Positions 48,884 to 60,420 of a stretch of 64,000 nucleotides of DNA are shown piece by piece. The notes under the pieces are model-generated. The model saw only the letters and a program-made list of their open reading frames with translations, was not told the origin of the DNA and did no database searches. The stretch is from Epiperipatus broadwayi. Its lineage: Eukaryota; Onychophora; Udeonychophora; Euonychophora; Peripatidae. The position numbers and the translations under genes are program-made. How positions within the stretch are numbered: the first letter of the stretch is position 1; each line of letters begins with the position of its first letter. The DNA lies in the NCBI GenBank assembly GCA_028023455.1, contig JAQFVV010006197.1, forward strand, positions 16,677,254 through 16,741,253, read 5' to 3'.

Positions 48884-49005
48884 TGCAAAACCATAAACCA
48901 ATACAATACTAGTTGAAATACAAAATTTTACCAAAATCCTTACACAACCATGGTTTCATCTACTACAAATAGACCTTCTCAAGTGTATTGGTTTATGATT
49001 TTGCA
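48884..49005. repeat. Small foldback (MITE-like), about 120 bp
   Basis: TGCAAAACCATAAACCAATA at 48884 pairs with its near-complement at 48982-49005 (GTGTATTGGTTTATGATTTTGCA region). Outside it, an ACTAG/CTAGT pair adds more inverse similarity. Confidence 0.75.
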
Positions 49006-49044
49006 TTTTTATTTTTGCTAGTATAGTGTTAGAAAGTTTTGGTT

Positions 49045-49122
49045 ATATATATATATATTATAACCTACACTCCCAACACAATATATATATATATATATTA
49101 TAACCTACACTCCCAACACAAC
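49045..49122. repeat. Tandem pair of (TA)n plus TTATAACCTACACTCCCAAC
   Basis: A unit of about 42 bp, (TA)n followed by ATTATAACCTACACTCCCAA, occurs twice in a row. The TATAACC start may be a decayed TGTAACC LTR end. Confidence 0.85.
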
Positions 49123-49125
49123 TCA

Positions 49126-52100
49126 TATACATTACATGAGCGAAATGCCCAGGTGCCAGTTCTATTAATGAATAGAACAATATAATAAGATATATAATAC
49201 AAAATTATTACTGAGACTCTATATTTAAGTTTATGTTCAGCTCAGCTCAGTGGGAGGCTATAGGCAGTTCATAAGATATATGATGATAAATGAATAAAAG
49301 AAGAAATATTACAAAACATTTAATATAATGTAAATTTCTTTATTAATTAATTGTATGATAAAGAATCATAATGTTTATTGGTACAGTCTATTAAAATATA
49401 CTTTAAACTTAATTTTTTCCTTCATCCAAATATAACATATATCAGCTTGTTATAATTATAATACTAAACAATTCTATGACTTGGCATATCATAATCTAAA
49501 CATCTACTTTAATGCCAATCAAGAAATAAACAATAAGATCTCAGGGAATTTAACAAACACAGTTGAATTAAATAAACTACATTGATCCATAAGTTATAAT
49601 TCTAAAGTATGATAAAAATATAATGAAACAAATAGACTAAAATATTTTTACTGTGTTTCAATAATAAGATAATGACAGAAATAGGGTATTTTAATCTCAT
49701 ATTATCATCTAACAAATATACTAACTTGGCAACCTTTCTAATACGTTTATCCAGTGGCAAATGTTCCTTATAATGTTTGGATTAAGAAAACAATATTGTC
49801 AGATACCAGCAGATTTAATATTATAACTCTAAAATAATATTTATGAAATGTGGAGATGTGGAAATGGAAAACACGAATGTATACAATAATAACTCAAGAC
49901 AGTTTTAAGATTTTAAATAAATAAAACAAATCATTTATTACACTAAAATAAATTTGGTTTAACATGATATTTACAATTGGAATACTTGTCCTACAGATTT
50001 TTAAATTATCAAATAAACTTTGAGCATCAGATTGGGATTATCCCTATTATCAAAGCAAATTAACAACAAACTTAAATATTCTGACTTCGATCACATGCTT
50101 TGCCTACATGTTTCATCTACATGACACTAAATAAACAACATGTTATATTATTAGCACAAAAAAAAACTTTTGAGAGGATATTACTATTGATTAATAAAAT
50201 AAATCAAATTAATTATATTTGGCTCTCAACAAAGCAACTTTGTCTAATTGACTAAATAATCACTTTCAATTACGTATACCTTTCATGCATAGCAACAAAA
50301 TCATGTTCATTCTGATGATTTGATGATTTATAACCTTTATTTAAATAAATACACTGTATTTTAAAATATTTATTTCCCATTTTAATCTCAATAACTTTAT
50401 ACTTCTATTTAAATGAATGTAATGTATTTCAAAACATTTATTTCTCATTTTAATTTCAATAACTCTATACTTTATATATGTGATATTATTTATATTACAT
50501 GTGTGTGTGCATGTTTAAGCAGCAAGAATATAAAATAATCTTTTTTACAAACTCTCCATTCATTAAGAAAATATCATACAATGATTTTATTTCGGACAAT
50601 GTCGTAATTCATCAATAAAATAAGACACTAATATTACATCAAGAATTAATTCAACAATTTATCTGGCCACATATTAATTAACACAGAGCTATATTTTCAT
50701 GATTATACAGACTATACATTACAAGGGAAATCTACATGAGGAGCAGATAAACTCTTACTGAACACTTCTACAATAATTTATCTGATTCTAAATACACTGT
50801 TGGTGGAGAACCTTTCCTCATCACCAAGAAGCTAAGAAAAATGTCACATAACTTTCTAAACATCATTTAATCATACTTCAACAATAACTCATCTATTTCT
50901 AAATACACTATTGGTGGGGACTTCTTCCTCATCATGAGGGCTCTAAGAAAACATCACTTAACTTCAGAAAATATCATTTAATCATACGCATATAATATAA
51001 ACTAGGCTCTACTCATGGGAAATTATTAACATATACTAAATAAGCAAAATCTTTTATCCCTACAAACATTATAACACAATCATATTTCTTTCCATTCTCA
51101 AAGCTTTTCTAAATATCGAACATTATAAATACACGCTGGCAGATAAATACATACAGATAACATACTAATCCATTCAACTCAGTAAAATACGACAGCATCA
51201 GAAATTTATACATCAAATATTCACAAACTGAACTTTATCAAACAAATGTCATAATTGTGCAAAACAGACACACATCCGTGAATAAAAGTATATATAAAAT
51301 TAACTCTAAATTACACACTATGCAGGCAACATGATAATTAAATATTGCATTAAGGTATAACTTTTAATTCAGAATAAACTTTAGGTTACTTTTAAAATTT
51401 AATAGTTATAATTATTACGAACAAACTTTCTTTCATATCTAGCAAACTATTTCTATTATACGTTTGTTGATTTAAAAAAGAACAAAATTCTCACTTTGAG
51501 ATAATAAAGTATGCAAAATAAATATAAACCTCTCTAATAATATATTTTAAAAAATATTTCTTTCTTTTACCTTTGCAAAAGAACAATAAGACATATTTGT
51601 ACAAAATTAATTTTTACCAGCATATTCCTCATTTGGATACGCTTCAGAGATGATCTAGAAGGTCAAAATAACCCAAATTATAAATAAAACAATAATAAGT
51701 AAGCCTATCTAACTATAATATACATTAATAATGACAAGCAATAAAAAAAAAGAAACAAAAGTTATTTGTTTTGTAACTTAAAATAAAAGTTCACTTGCAA
51801 AGCTCTGCTCCAGGTTTATGGAACAATATGGGACACATTTCAAACTGAATTTAAATTAAAATAAACTTTTGCAGGATAACTTAAAAAATATAATCATAAC
51901 TTAAATATGATCTAGCACCTCCAGTATTCATAGCCGAGCTATTTGGGTTTACTATATCACATATAAGGAATCAATTTCTCTTTTATTATGATGAAAATAT
52001 GACATTTCTAGCTACTGTTGAACAGGAGTTATTTCACTGACTCCATAGCAATTTTAAATTAAGTACGCAATTATTCTTAGTAGTTTTCTTGAATAGCATT

Positions 52101-53713
52101 TGACACTTTATAATTTATTATATGCATAGTTTATTTTTAAATATTGTCAATTAAAATACCATGATTCATTATTAATTTCACAATTAATAATACTTTGTTT
52201 TATATTCCATCTTTATCGAAGAGAACAAAAATTACCCGCATTTCTATCCTTCCATTAAATTTAAGTAAATACTTAATTTGAAGTAACTCACATTTTATTT
52301 TCTTCATTTAAAATACATATTATTTCCAGAAATACCAGATAAATAAATACTGTTATCTCTTTATGATGAATTTAAACATGGCAGGATTTATCAAAATATG
52401 CATATTCTTAATTTTATGTTTAATCCTCACAAAAACATAACACGAAAAATAGTGAAAAATTAAAATATATTCTGTAAAATAGTTCTGCATGCGTTTTCCA
52501 GATATATTAAAAGACACATGTTCGTTAATGATACAACAATAATATTCATGCAATTTATTCTTATTCAAAATGACAATTAAATGAAGTAATGTAGACTGGA
52601 CGTTATCAACATACATTTTTAAAAGAGCAATAGTTATGAAGAGGTTAATTCAAAATGTTTAAATCAAGGAGAGCAAAGTAAACCAATGTACCTTTTTAAA
52701 ATTTAGAATTGCATCCTATTTAACTTTTCCCATAATAAATTTCTTAAGATCCTTTTGAAGTTTTACTCCAAAGCCTTTTAAAATCAATTTGACTTCAGCA
52801 ACTGGCTTTAATTTTCACAATAATGAACCACTGTTTACTGGCTACAATTACAATACATAATAAGCAAATTTTTACTGGAGATCTTTGTTAAATAGCTCTC
52901 TTTAGCAAAAAGGTCATTTCCCTTCACAAGGTTACTCCCACGCTTCTTTTCTATCTAAGCTAATTACATATTCAAAAAAAAAATATTTTCTAAAAAAAAA
53001 AATCATTCTGATTAGATCAAGACAAAAAAAATAAAATAAAATAAAATAAATAGCTTTTACAAACTTGAAAGAAAGTGAATATTAATTAACTATTAAACAA
53101 AAATGATTAGTAATTTATTTAATTTGTAAAATAATCCATTGATTCAACTATCTATTAATCATTGGAAAGAAATATATATTTGTTAAATTATTTAAGATAA
53201 TTACTGTAATTTAAATGTTTTTATTGTGAATGTACTATTGTTTGCTGCTATTAAAGGATGAAAATGAAATGAAACATAATACAGACATATATGCATGCAC
53301 ATGTACTGCAACCTAAATATTAAACTATCCTAACTAAATATAATTGAAATGGCTATTAATTGTTGACAAAAGGATAAGTATTAAAGAATAAAGGATTTTG
53401 AAACCATTCAACCAAATATTACACTAACATAAAATAACTTTGCATTTTCCTGCCCAAATATACCAATTCCTATAATAACCCCTCTCTCTGGCATAAATAC
53501 TTCACTAACCACAATAATAATAATGAATACTTATAAAGTGGTCTATCAGCTGCATAAGCAACCCATATCTAAGCTTCAAACAATTTCCAGCAAAAAAATT
53601 TAAAATTCTAAGGCTATTTCATTTTTTTAAAAAATATAACTATTCAATGCAGATACAAAGCATCTCAATTCCTTGTGCTCATTCAGATGGTCACAATATG
53701 TATATATATATAT
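49126..53713. other. 4.6 kb of AT-rich DNA without recognised genes
   Basis: No coding motif in either strand. Open frame 52353-52616 (minus) is unsupported. Short duplications occur: about 67 bp at 50340-50470 and about 114 bp at 50763-50988 (listed separately). An (A)n(AAAAT)n tract is at about 53020-53050. Confidence 0.6.
50763..50988. repeat. Diverged tandem duplication, unit about 114 bp
   Basis: Two units share ACTTCTACAATAA/ACTTCAACAATAA, CTAAATACAC and TTGGTGG, then CTTCCTCATCA and CATTTAATCATAC. The divergence is moderate. Confidence 0.8.
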
Positions 53714-54179
53714 TGTAACGATATATAAATATGTCGTTACATTAATTTAAAATAAAAACTTAAAAGTTCGCAAATAAAAGTAAAAAACTAAACGCTAAAA
53801 TTAAAATGTTTTGTTAAACGTATATACATTCGCACAGATGCTAAACTTTAAAAATATATATTTTTTTTTCATAAACAAAAAAAAAATATTTGAACGTATT
53901 TTTTTTAATAAAAAAATACAAGATTGAAATATAAAAATATTTTAATAAAAAAATAACGTAAGTTAAAATAAAAACAGGTATTAATTAATTCCTGTAATCT
54001 GTAAATGGAAATGATTGTTTATTAATTATCTAAAAGCTGTGTAATTAAAAAGTCAGATGAAAGATAGATAAGAAAATAAAGAGAAATTAGCTTGACCAAT
54101 GGAAGCACTAAGCCTTGGCTCGGACCCTAACGAAAGTGTTGGATTAGTGACATTTTGTGGATTGAATCCTTGTGGATAA

Positions 54180-54189
54180 TATAAAAAGG
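54180..54189 (+). promoter_or_regulatory. TATA box of LTR E3
   Basis: TATAAAAAGG, identical to the box of E1. It is about 466 bp from the LTR start, nearly the same spacing as in E2. Confidence 0.55.
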
Positions 54190-54236
54190 GAAATACAGTT
54201 TTTTCAGGCAGTTCCAGCGTTTTGTGTTTGAGAGAT

Positions 54237-54257
54237 GTGGTATGACGCACATACCAC
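54237..54257 (+). other. Perfect hairpin downstream of the TATA box
   Basis: GTGGTATG-ACGCA-CATACCAC, 8-bp stem and 5-nt loop, followed by a poly-A run at about 54268-54280. At about 57 bp after the TATA box it would lie near the 5' end of an LTR transcript (R region). Confidence 0.8.
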
Positions 54258-55837
54258 ACTCTCTATAAAAAAAAAAAAATGAAAAGACTGTGATACCTTG
54301 AACCAGCTATTGTCATCTCCAGAACATTACCTTCCAATGGAGGTGTCGTGGGAATTAAAAGCAGAAACCTGGACTCTTCTACCATAAGCTATATGAAATG
54401 AACAATTGTTAAAATCAATTAAGAACTTTCGTCAAGTTTTACAAATTGATAAACAAGCCAACTGAAATGTTAAAATGGACTCTTATCTGACTTTTGTAAG
54501 TTTTTAAATCAAATTAATAATGTTTAATTTTATATGTTTTCCGATTGATAAAAATCATTTCCATTTTTTTTTCTTATTGTAAAGATTATTTAAATGCATG
54601 AAATTTAAGTTGTTTATAGACGCTTGCATGGATTTGTTTGCGGTTAATTATATTTTGGTTTTCATATTTGATCAAAATATATAGACATTAGATAAATAAT
54701 GATACCTTACGGTGAGTATCTAAAATGTATTTACTCGGATGTCTTTTAAGTTATTGGTGACAATGCAAGTATCTTATGGTGAATACTATTGGGTTATGTA
54801 TAAATTTCCCTCCGCAATTGTCAGTAATCAATAATTTTGTATTTTGATCGTTTATGTTTATTTTGAAATGTTTTTGACCGTGGAATCTATGTAATCGATC
54901 TATACCCAACATTTTTAAACAAATCTGTGCGAACGTATCTAAATGTTAAACTTAAGTCGGGCGTGAATGGCTATATAGATTTGTAAAGTTATATTAGGGG
55001 AGGGTAATCCTAGGTTATTTGTGTCGTTGTTGAATTGGGTCAATGGATTGGATATATTTGTGTAATTAGTAGATGTAGTATGAGTTTCGCTACGTGCAGA
55101 ATCGCTGTATACACCGCACCAACCCTTTGCCTATGGATGGGATTGTAAGTCGGCAAAAAGTATCGCGGTCCCTTCCTATGGAGTTTTTATTTTATTGTTC
55201 TTGCTATACAGACGTCATATTCCTGTATTGGACAAGAGTCAATGTTTTCTCTAACTATACTGTTCAGATGTCCATTCCTGACAGTATAGTATATATTGTG
55301 CTGTTGTATTTTCATGCTACATTGAATACATAAATGTATCAGATGGATTGATGCCAGTTTGACTGCGAATTGTAGCCTAAGGTTAAATAGGGATAGAATG
55401 TTTTATTTTCAAATGCAAATCTGTGTAGTCTATTCATACTTGACCATCTAAATAAAATATTAAACTCATTATTTGCAATCTACTTAAATTTAGAATTAAA
55501 GATCAATATAAAAATATAAACGTTAAATTTATTCCTCAAAATTTAAATATTATTTTATATGTGCGTAAATAAATATTTTTATGTGTTAATTTCTGGCAGT
55601 GGCTCTTATTCTTCTATATTTAAGATATAAAATTTATATTTTATTATCTCTGCTACTCCACTGAGCTAGTGACTTGGGCTAACGATCTGAATATTTAAAT
55701 AAAGTGGAATCTTAACAGCGTGTATCTGCCTACTCTATAAATTTTTCTAGGCTCAAATGCCTAGATGGCGCCCTTGTAGAGCAGATATTGTGTTTGCGGT
55801 TAGAATCGATCTTCACTTCCATTTCGATCGGTATAAT

Positions 55838-57170
55838 ATATATATATGTGTGTGTGTGTGCAGAGAAGCACAGATAAATGTAGATATAGCTGGTGATTTA
55901 GGCATATATAGAACAATATTATTTTTAAGTCGGTTAAAAATCTATATTTAAAAGAATATAAAGTAATTTTGCTTGAATTATAATTAAGAATCAAAAATAA
56001 TTCATTGACCATCATGTTTTCGACTATGAAAAAAGAGAGACTTTTTAATTTAAAGAACTTTTATCTGGCTAACTTGATAAAAAAAAATTGTTTTTTTTTT
56101 TTTAAAAGGGGGGGGACTAATTGATAAAGATTAGAACTTAGTCCAAATTAACAAATGAAGTTTATGTATTTTCCAAAGAAATTAATTATGAAAATATAAT
56201 ACAAATGCTTATTAAGTATAACACATGTAAAATTTAAACATTTTTTTATATAACTATTTTATGTTAATTGAAATGTTTTCATTGAATATTATAAAATGCA
56301 CGTCTGTGTGCGGATATATATATGCGTTTATAGATACTTATTAAGAAATATTGTAATAACTTTAATTGTATATTGTAATTTTGTAAATCATAAATGTGAT
56401 GATTTTTTTTAATGTATTGTAATCAAGATCAGAAAATTTATGAGTAATCTTATTTTTATGGATCTTAATTTTCATTTTTTTATTATTGGTCATAAACTTG
56501 TTAAAAATTGTTTCCATCATATCTTTGTCACATACAGTAATAGAGCTTATGTTCTCTGAGCTAGATTTGTGCATAGGATGTTTATATAAATGGGGATGTA
56601 TATTTAGTGCTTTGGGGCATCCAGAGATGATCAATTATCATCCTGGTTGGTGCAAATGAGAATACTCTTTAAAGCCCATGCACTACATTTGATTTTAGTT
56701 TAGTTTTATTAGAAATTAAGTTTATAGTTGACCAGCACAAGTGGCCTGAGCATTGATCATGATCAGCATGTTTTTGCATCCCAGCATTATTGTTTAGATT
56801 TTCCAATTACTGTCTATTCTAATGGATGAGCACTATGTTGGTGTATCTAAGTTATGTTTAAATAATTGCCCAAGCTGGCAAATGCTCATTAGTTAGCCTG
56901 GTCTACAGAATACCCATTTCTAATCCAGTCACAAAATTGACTGTTGATTTATATTTTTTATTGTTCAAATCCAGTCACAAGATAGACTGTTGATTTATTG
57001 TACTGATTTATTTTAATTGTTGATCATTCATGATGATGAATGATTTATTTTGAGTAATACTCATACTTTTATAATCTTAATGCTGGAGGATGATTAATTA
57101 TGCTTGTAGTTGCTCTTCTGATCTAGCTGTGCTGATCTCTCAATGATCTCAGAGATTCTCTAATCTCATG
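55838..57170. other. AT-rich DNA, partly LTR-like
   Basis: No supported gene. Open frame 56362-56634 (minus) has no known motif. An approximate direct repeat (CCAGTCACAA...GACTGTTGATTTAT) lies at 56925-57000. The 5' boundary of the LTR fragment that follows was not found. Confidence 0.5.
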
Positions 57171-57307
57171 TTCTTATAAAATATATATTACTTATATACA
57201 CTTATGTAAATTAATATTTTATTTTAAATTGACTTTGAGTGATGATGATTTTCCATCACCTGGTTCATATATTTTCTTTCCACTTCCTACTACCCCTTCC
57301 CATTACA
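57171..57307 (+). mobile_element. 3' end of a third LTR of the C family
   Basis: Ends TTTTCCATCACCTGGTTCA...CACTTCCTACTACC...CCCATTACA. This parallels the 3' end of C1 (TTTTTCATCACCCAGTTCA...CACTTCTTCTA...CACATTACA). The remainder upstream is too diverged for me to place. Confidence 0.55.
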
Positions 57308-58102
57308 ATATTATACTGGATGAAAAGATTTTATTTTGCATATACTGACCACAAGGGTGCCACTAGTCCAAAAAATCAGAACTAGACATTTTAAGGATGG
57401 ACAGGATATACAAACATGAATGCATCAGACTAGCTCAATTAAGCAAATGAGATCTTATGTTTTGTTCTGATGGTTGGGAAAGTAGCAACAGAAAACAAAA
57501 TCAACTAAGTAAAATGAATAAATATTTTATTAGTAGTATGATTAAATAAACATAGATCTAGATAACAAACTTTAAAATCAACTTTAAACATACTACTTGT
57601 ACATTCGTCAAAAACTAAAATATTTTAACATGGCTTAGAGACATATTTCCTGTGCATGATATAATTATATTGGAAAGAGTGCAAAAACACTGACAGTAGC
57701 AAAAATACCAGGGATCTCACATAACTAAAGGAATTAGCTTCTTACTTATAACCAATAGTTATGAAAAGAATGGATCTCCGTATTTGAGATTCATTAGAGC
57801 TTATGCCAAAACAGGGGAAATGGGAAGATAGATTCCAAAACATTAACTTTAAGAAATGAAGCAAGGCATTGAAAGTTATTACTTTCAATAAATTGACCTC
57901 CCTTAGAGAGAGACAGGCTAGGAACTCACAATCTATCTATTAAAAGGGTTAAAATGATCATACAAGCCCCTAATAAATGAAGTGGAAGCTTGAAGGAATG
58001 AAACTAAATGCTATTATATTTCATAATAGTATATTACAAATAACTGTAGTTTCTTTACATGAGTCAGACTAATAACAAAATGGGTCACAAGACAGAAGCT
58101 AA

Positions 58103-58196
58103 TTAAAATAGTCTGTAATATCTAGAGTGCTTTCTATAACAAAAAGGAATTAAAATAGTCTGTAATATCCAGACTGCTTTCTATAACAAAAAGGAA
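58103..58196. repeat. 48-bp tandem duplication in the 3' LTR
   Basis: AATTAAAATAGTCTGTAATA starts both units, and each ends TTTCTATAACAAAAAG. They differ at only a few bases. Confidence 0.9.
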
Positions 58197-58700
58197 TTTG
58201 AGATTACAATTAAGACTATACTACCTTACTTACTAAGATTTGAACAGCACTCATTTCAGAGAAAAATATCAATGCACAGAAATTGAGTTACAAAAAATAA
58301 AAACTTGAAACAAAGCTACCATAACAAATTAGTTAAATGCTAGTGCACTAGGCTTTTTGAGTGTGTTCCCTTGATCTGGATTCACTGATAGAAGGCTTGG
58401 GTGAGTCAGTTAGTGGTTTCTTTGTAGTTATTTCTTATGGCATTACAGGGAGTTAATGAGACACAGGGAGCACGAACCTGTCCTGGCAAAAAGCTTAGTA
58501 AACCATGGTATAAGAATATCTTTACAGTAAGTTTAGTGTTCATTCTAAGTTGAATAATTGTAGGTTCATCGTTCTTTCAGAATATGCAGGAATTGTTCTT
58601 CTCACAGAGTTTTGGCAGGAATAGTTTATGCAAGTATCTCTCAGAGTTTTTGCAAGTATCTCCCCAAGTTGATATAACTATAATACAATAACCTGCTTAA

Positions 58701-58710
58701 GCCTTTTATA
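58701..58710 (-). promoter_or_regulatory. TATA box of the Gypsy-like LTR
   Basis: TATAAAAGGC on the minus strand, in the U3 position. Confidence 0.55.
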
Positions 58711-59639
58711 GAAAAATCTCTCATATCTAGACCAATTACAAAACTTTTTCTACTTTTTTTTAAATTAAAATTTATAAAAAAAATTTAATCTAGCTAACAA
58801 AAGCTATGCAATTAGAAAAAAGAAATTGCCTTTTACAGATCTAGGGATAACAAATGAAAAATTAATTTCTGTTTTTTCTTTAATTAGTTATTTTTATCAA
58901 TCTAAATCTGAAAGACAATTTATTTATACAAGTCACTTTTATATAAAAAAAACTAATCTTAATTTGTTTGTTTATTTGTTTGTTTTTTCTAAAATTAAAA
59001 ACTAAATATAGCTGTGGGGTTAAAATATAATTCCTACGTACATACATTTATATTTGTACAAACATAAAAACAAAAACTTTTAATCAAGTTTTATAAACAA
59101 AATCAAACTTATATAAACTTTGTTTATCTTTATAAAACTTCAACTTTGTAATCGTGTTTTAAGCATTCATTACAACTGCCTCTCTGTCATCTAAAAAAAA
59201 GAATGCTTAGCTAATTTCACTCTTCTTACTTCTCACAAGTTTTTCCTAAATCTGGTTTTCCCTGAGTTTGACTTCTTAAGTCTACCTTTTGTCTCCTATC
59301 TTTTAAGTGGCTGGCCTGAGGCTCCATGCATTATAAGATTCATACAGCATGCATTTATCTTCCAATACAAAGGCATTTGAACACTTTTCCTTTGTATAGT
59401 AAAAGGTCAATCATATACTGGAAAAAATTTCTTATTTTGATGCTATGTCAGATTGCTGACGTAACGTTTTCTTACAAAAACCAAATCTCCTACCTTGAAT
59501 CTACATGGTTGTTAATTTCCTCTCTTTACTCATATTTCAGCCATTATTCAAGCATTTCTCTTATCCATTTCTTTATAAATTTTCTCCCGATCTACAGGCA
59601 AGCGAGCCTTTATCAGCATTGGATAATTCTCTCCAAAAT

Positions 59640-60420
59640 GTAATCTGATGAGTGCAAACCCTATCTATTCATTCTGTGTTCATTTTATGTAATTAGTGGT
59701 GTTTTCTGTTTGATTCATCATTCATGGTGATTTTTGCTGACATAAAGCCAAAATAAATATTTTAACTTCCTCATGATGCTCTCATAGAAATTAGATTGGG
59801 GATTATGAATAGATGTTAATATGTGTTGAATGCCCTATTGTTGAATCCACTGTTTCCAGCAGTGGGATTTAAAGGATGTCCCATGTTCTGTAAGTATCAT
59901 TTGGGGTTTACCAATCTTAGGAAACTGATACTCCTGCAAGATCCAGTTAGTACTTAGAGTATCTGCCTTTCTTAATGGATACGTGCTCACATACTTGGAA
60001 AATATGTCATACATTATGACTAAATATCGGTAACAGTTATAGGCTGGTAAGGGTCCATAAAAGTCTATGGCCAACAATTCATTAGGGTTGTGTGCTAAAA
60101 TAGGCTGTAATATCCCAGTAAATCTCTTGTTTATATGTTTAGTTTGTGAACATAGATGATATTTTCCCAAAACTGATGAACATTTGAATATAAACTTAGC
60201 CAGTAAAATACTTCCCTGGGCATATGCTCTACTTCACATAGGCCAAAGTGTCCACAAAGGCAATGTATGTAGTCTATAAGTTTGTTTCTGGGGTATAAGG
60301 ATTCTCCATAAGTTCCTCCATGGCAACCCTATATTGCTATGTACAATCATTTATCTATACAGTTTATATTTTCCCAATGTCGCTGTATCACTGGGTTCAG
60401 AAGTTTCTATCGCTTTTTTA
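59640..60420 (-). pseudogene. Integrase domain, disrupted
   Basis: Reading towards lower coordinates, LIDYIHCLCGHFGLCEVEHM (about 60280-60221) resembles the N-terminal HHCC zinc-binding segment. The core domain (60170-59835) has LLAIDFYGPLPAYNCYRY with the first catalytic Asp, MYDIFSKYVSTYPLRKADT, then MILTEHGTSF. There the second catalytic Asp of the usual LSDxGTxF motif is replaced by Glu. After a stop, ILTSIHNPQSNFYESIMRKL (about 59825-59765) carries the region of the third acidic residue. In active elements this enzyme joins the DNA copy to the chromosome. Stops and the Asp-to-Glu change show it is dead. Confidence 0.8.

Larger units (their letters stand above)
53714..55837 (+). mobile_element. 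Solo LTR E3 (2.12 kb) in a (TA)n tract
   Basis: Starts TGTAACGA after (TA)n, with the exact inverted copy TCGTTACA at 53734-53741 (8-bp stem). It ends CGATCGGTATAATATATATA. Its 3' 200 bp align with those of E2 on the opposite strand. A TATA box is at 54180-54189. An AATAAA-type signal (TTTAAATAAAGTGGAATC) lies near 55697. A perfect 8-bp hairpin follows the TATA box. No coding frame is credible; the short frames at 54053-54259 (minus), 55094-55333 and 55757-55951 are incidental. Probably a solo LTR of a Gypsy-like element. Confidence 0.75.
57312..59173 (-). mobile_element. 3' LTR of the Gypsy-like element (1.86 kb)
   Basis: On the minus strand it begins TGTAATGAATGC and has the inverted copy ATTACA at 59146-59151, the hairpin seen at other LTR starts. 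It follows a purine-rich GACAGAGAGGCAG stretch (about 59176-59188), a polypurine-tract candidate. A minus-strand TATA box sits at 58701-58710, about 465 bp in, the same spacing as in E2 and E3. The LTR ends near 57312 (CCAGTATA on the minus strand), at the edge of the C-family LTR fragment. It contains a 48-bp tandem duplication at 58103-58196. The visible part of the 5' LTR matches 57312-57830 well. Confidence 0.75.
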
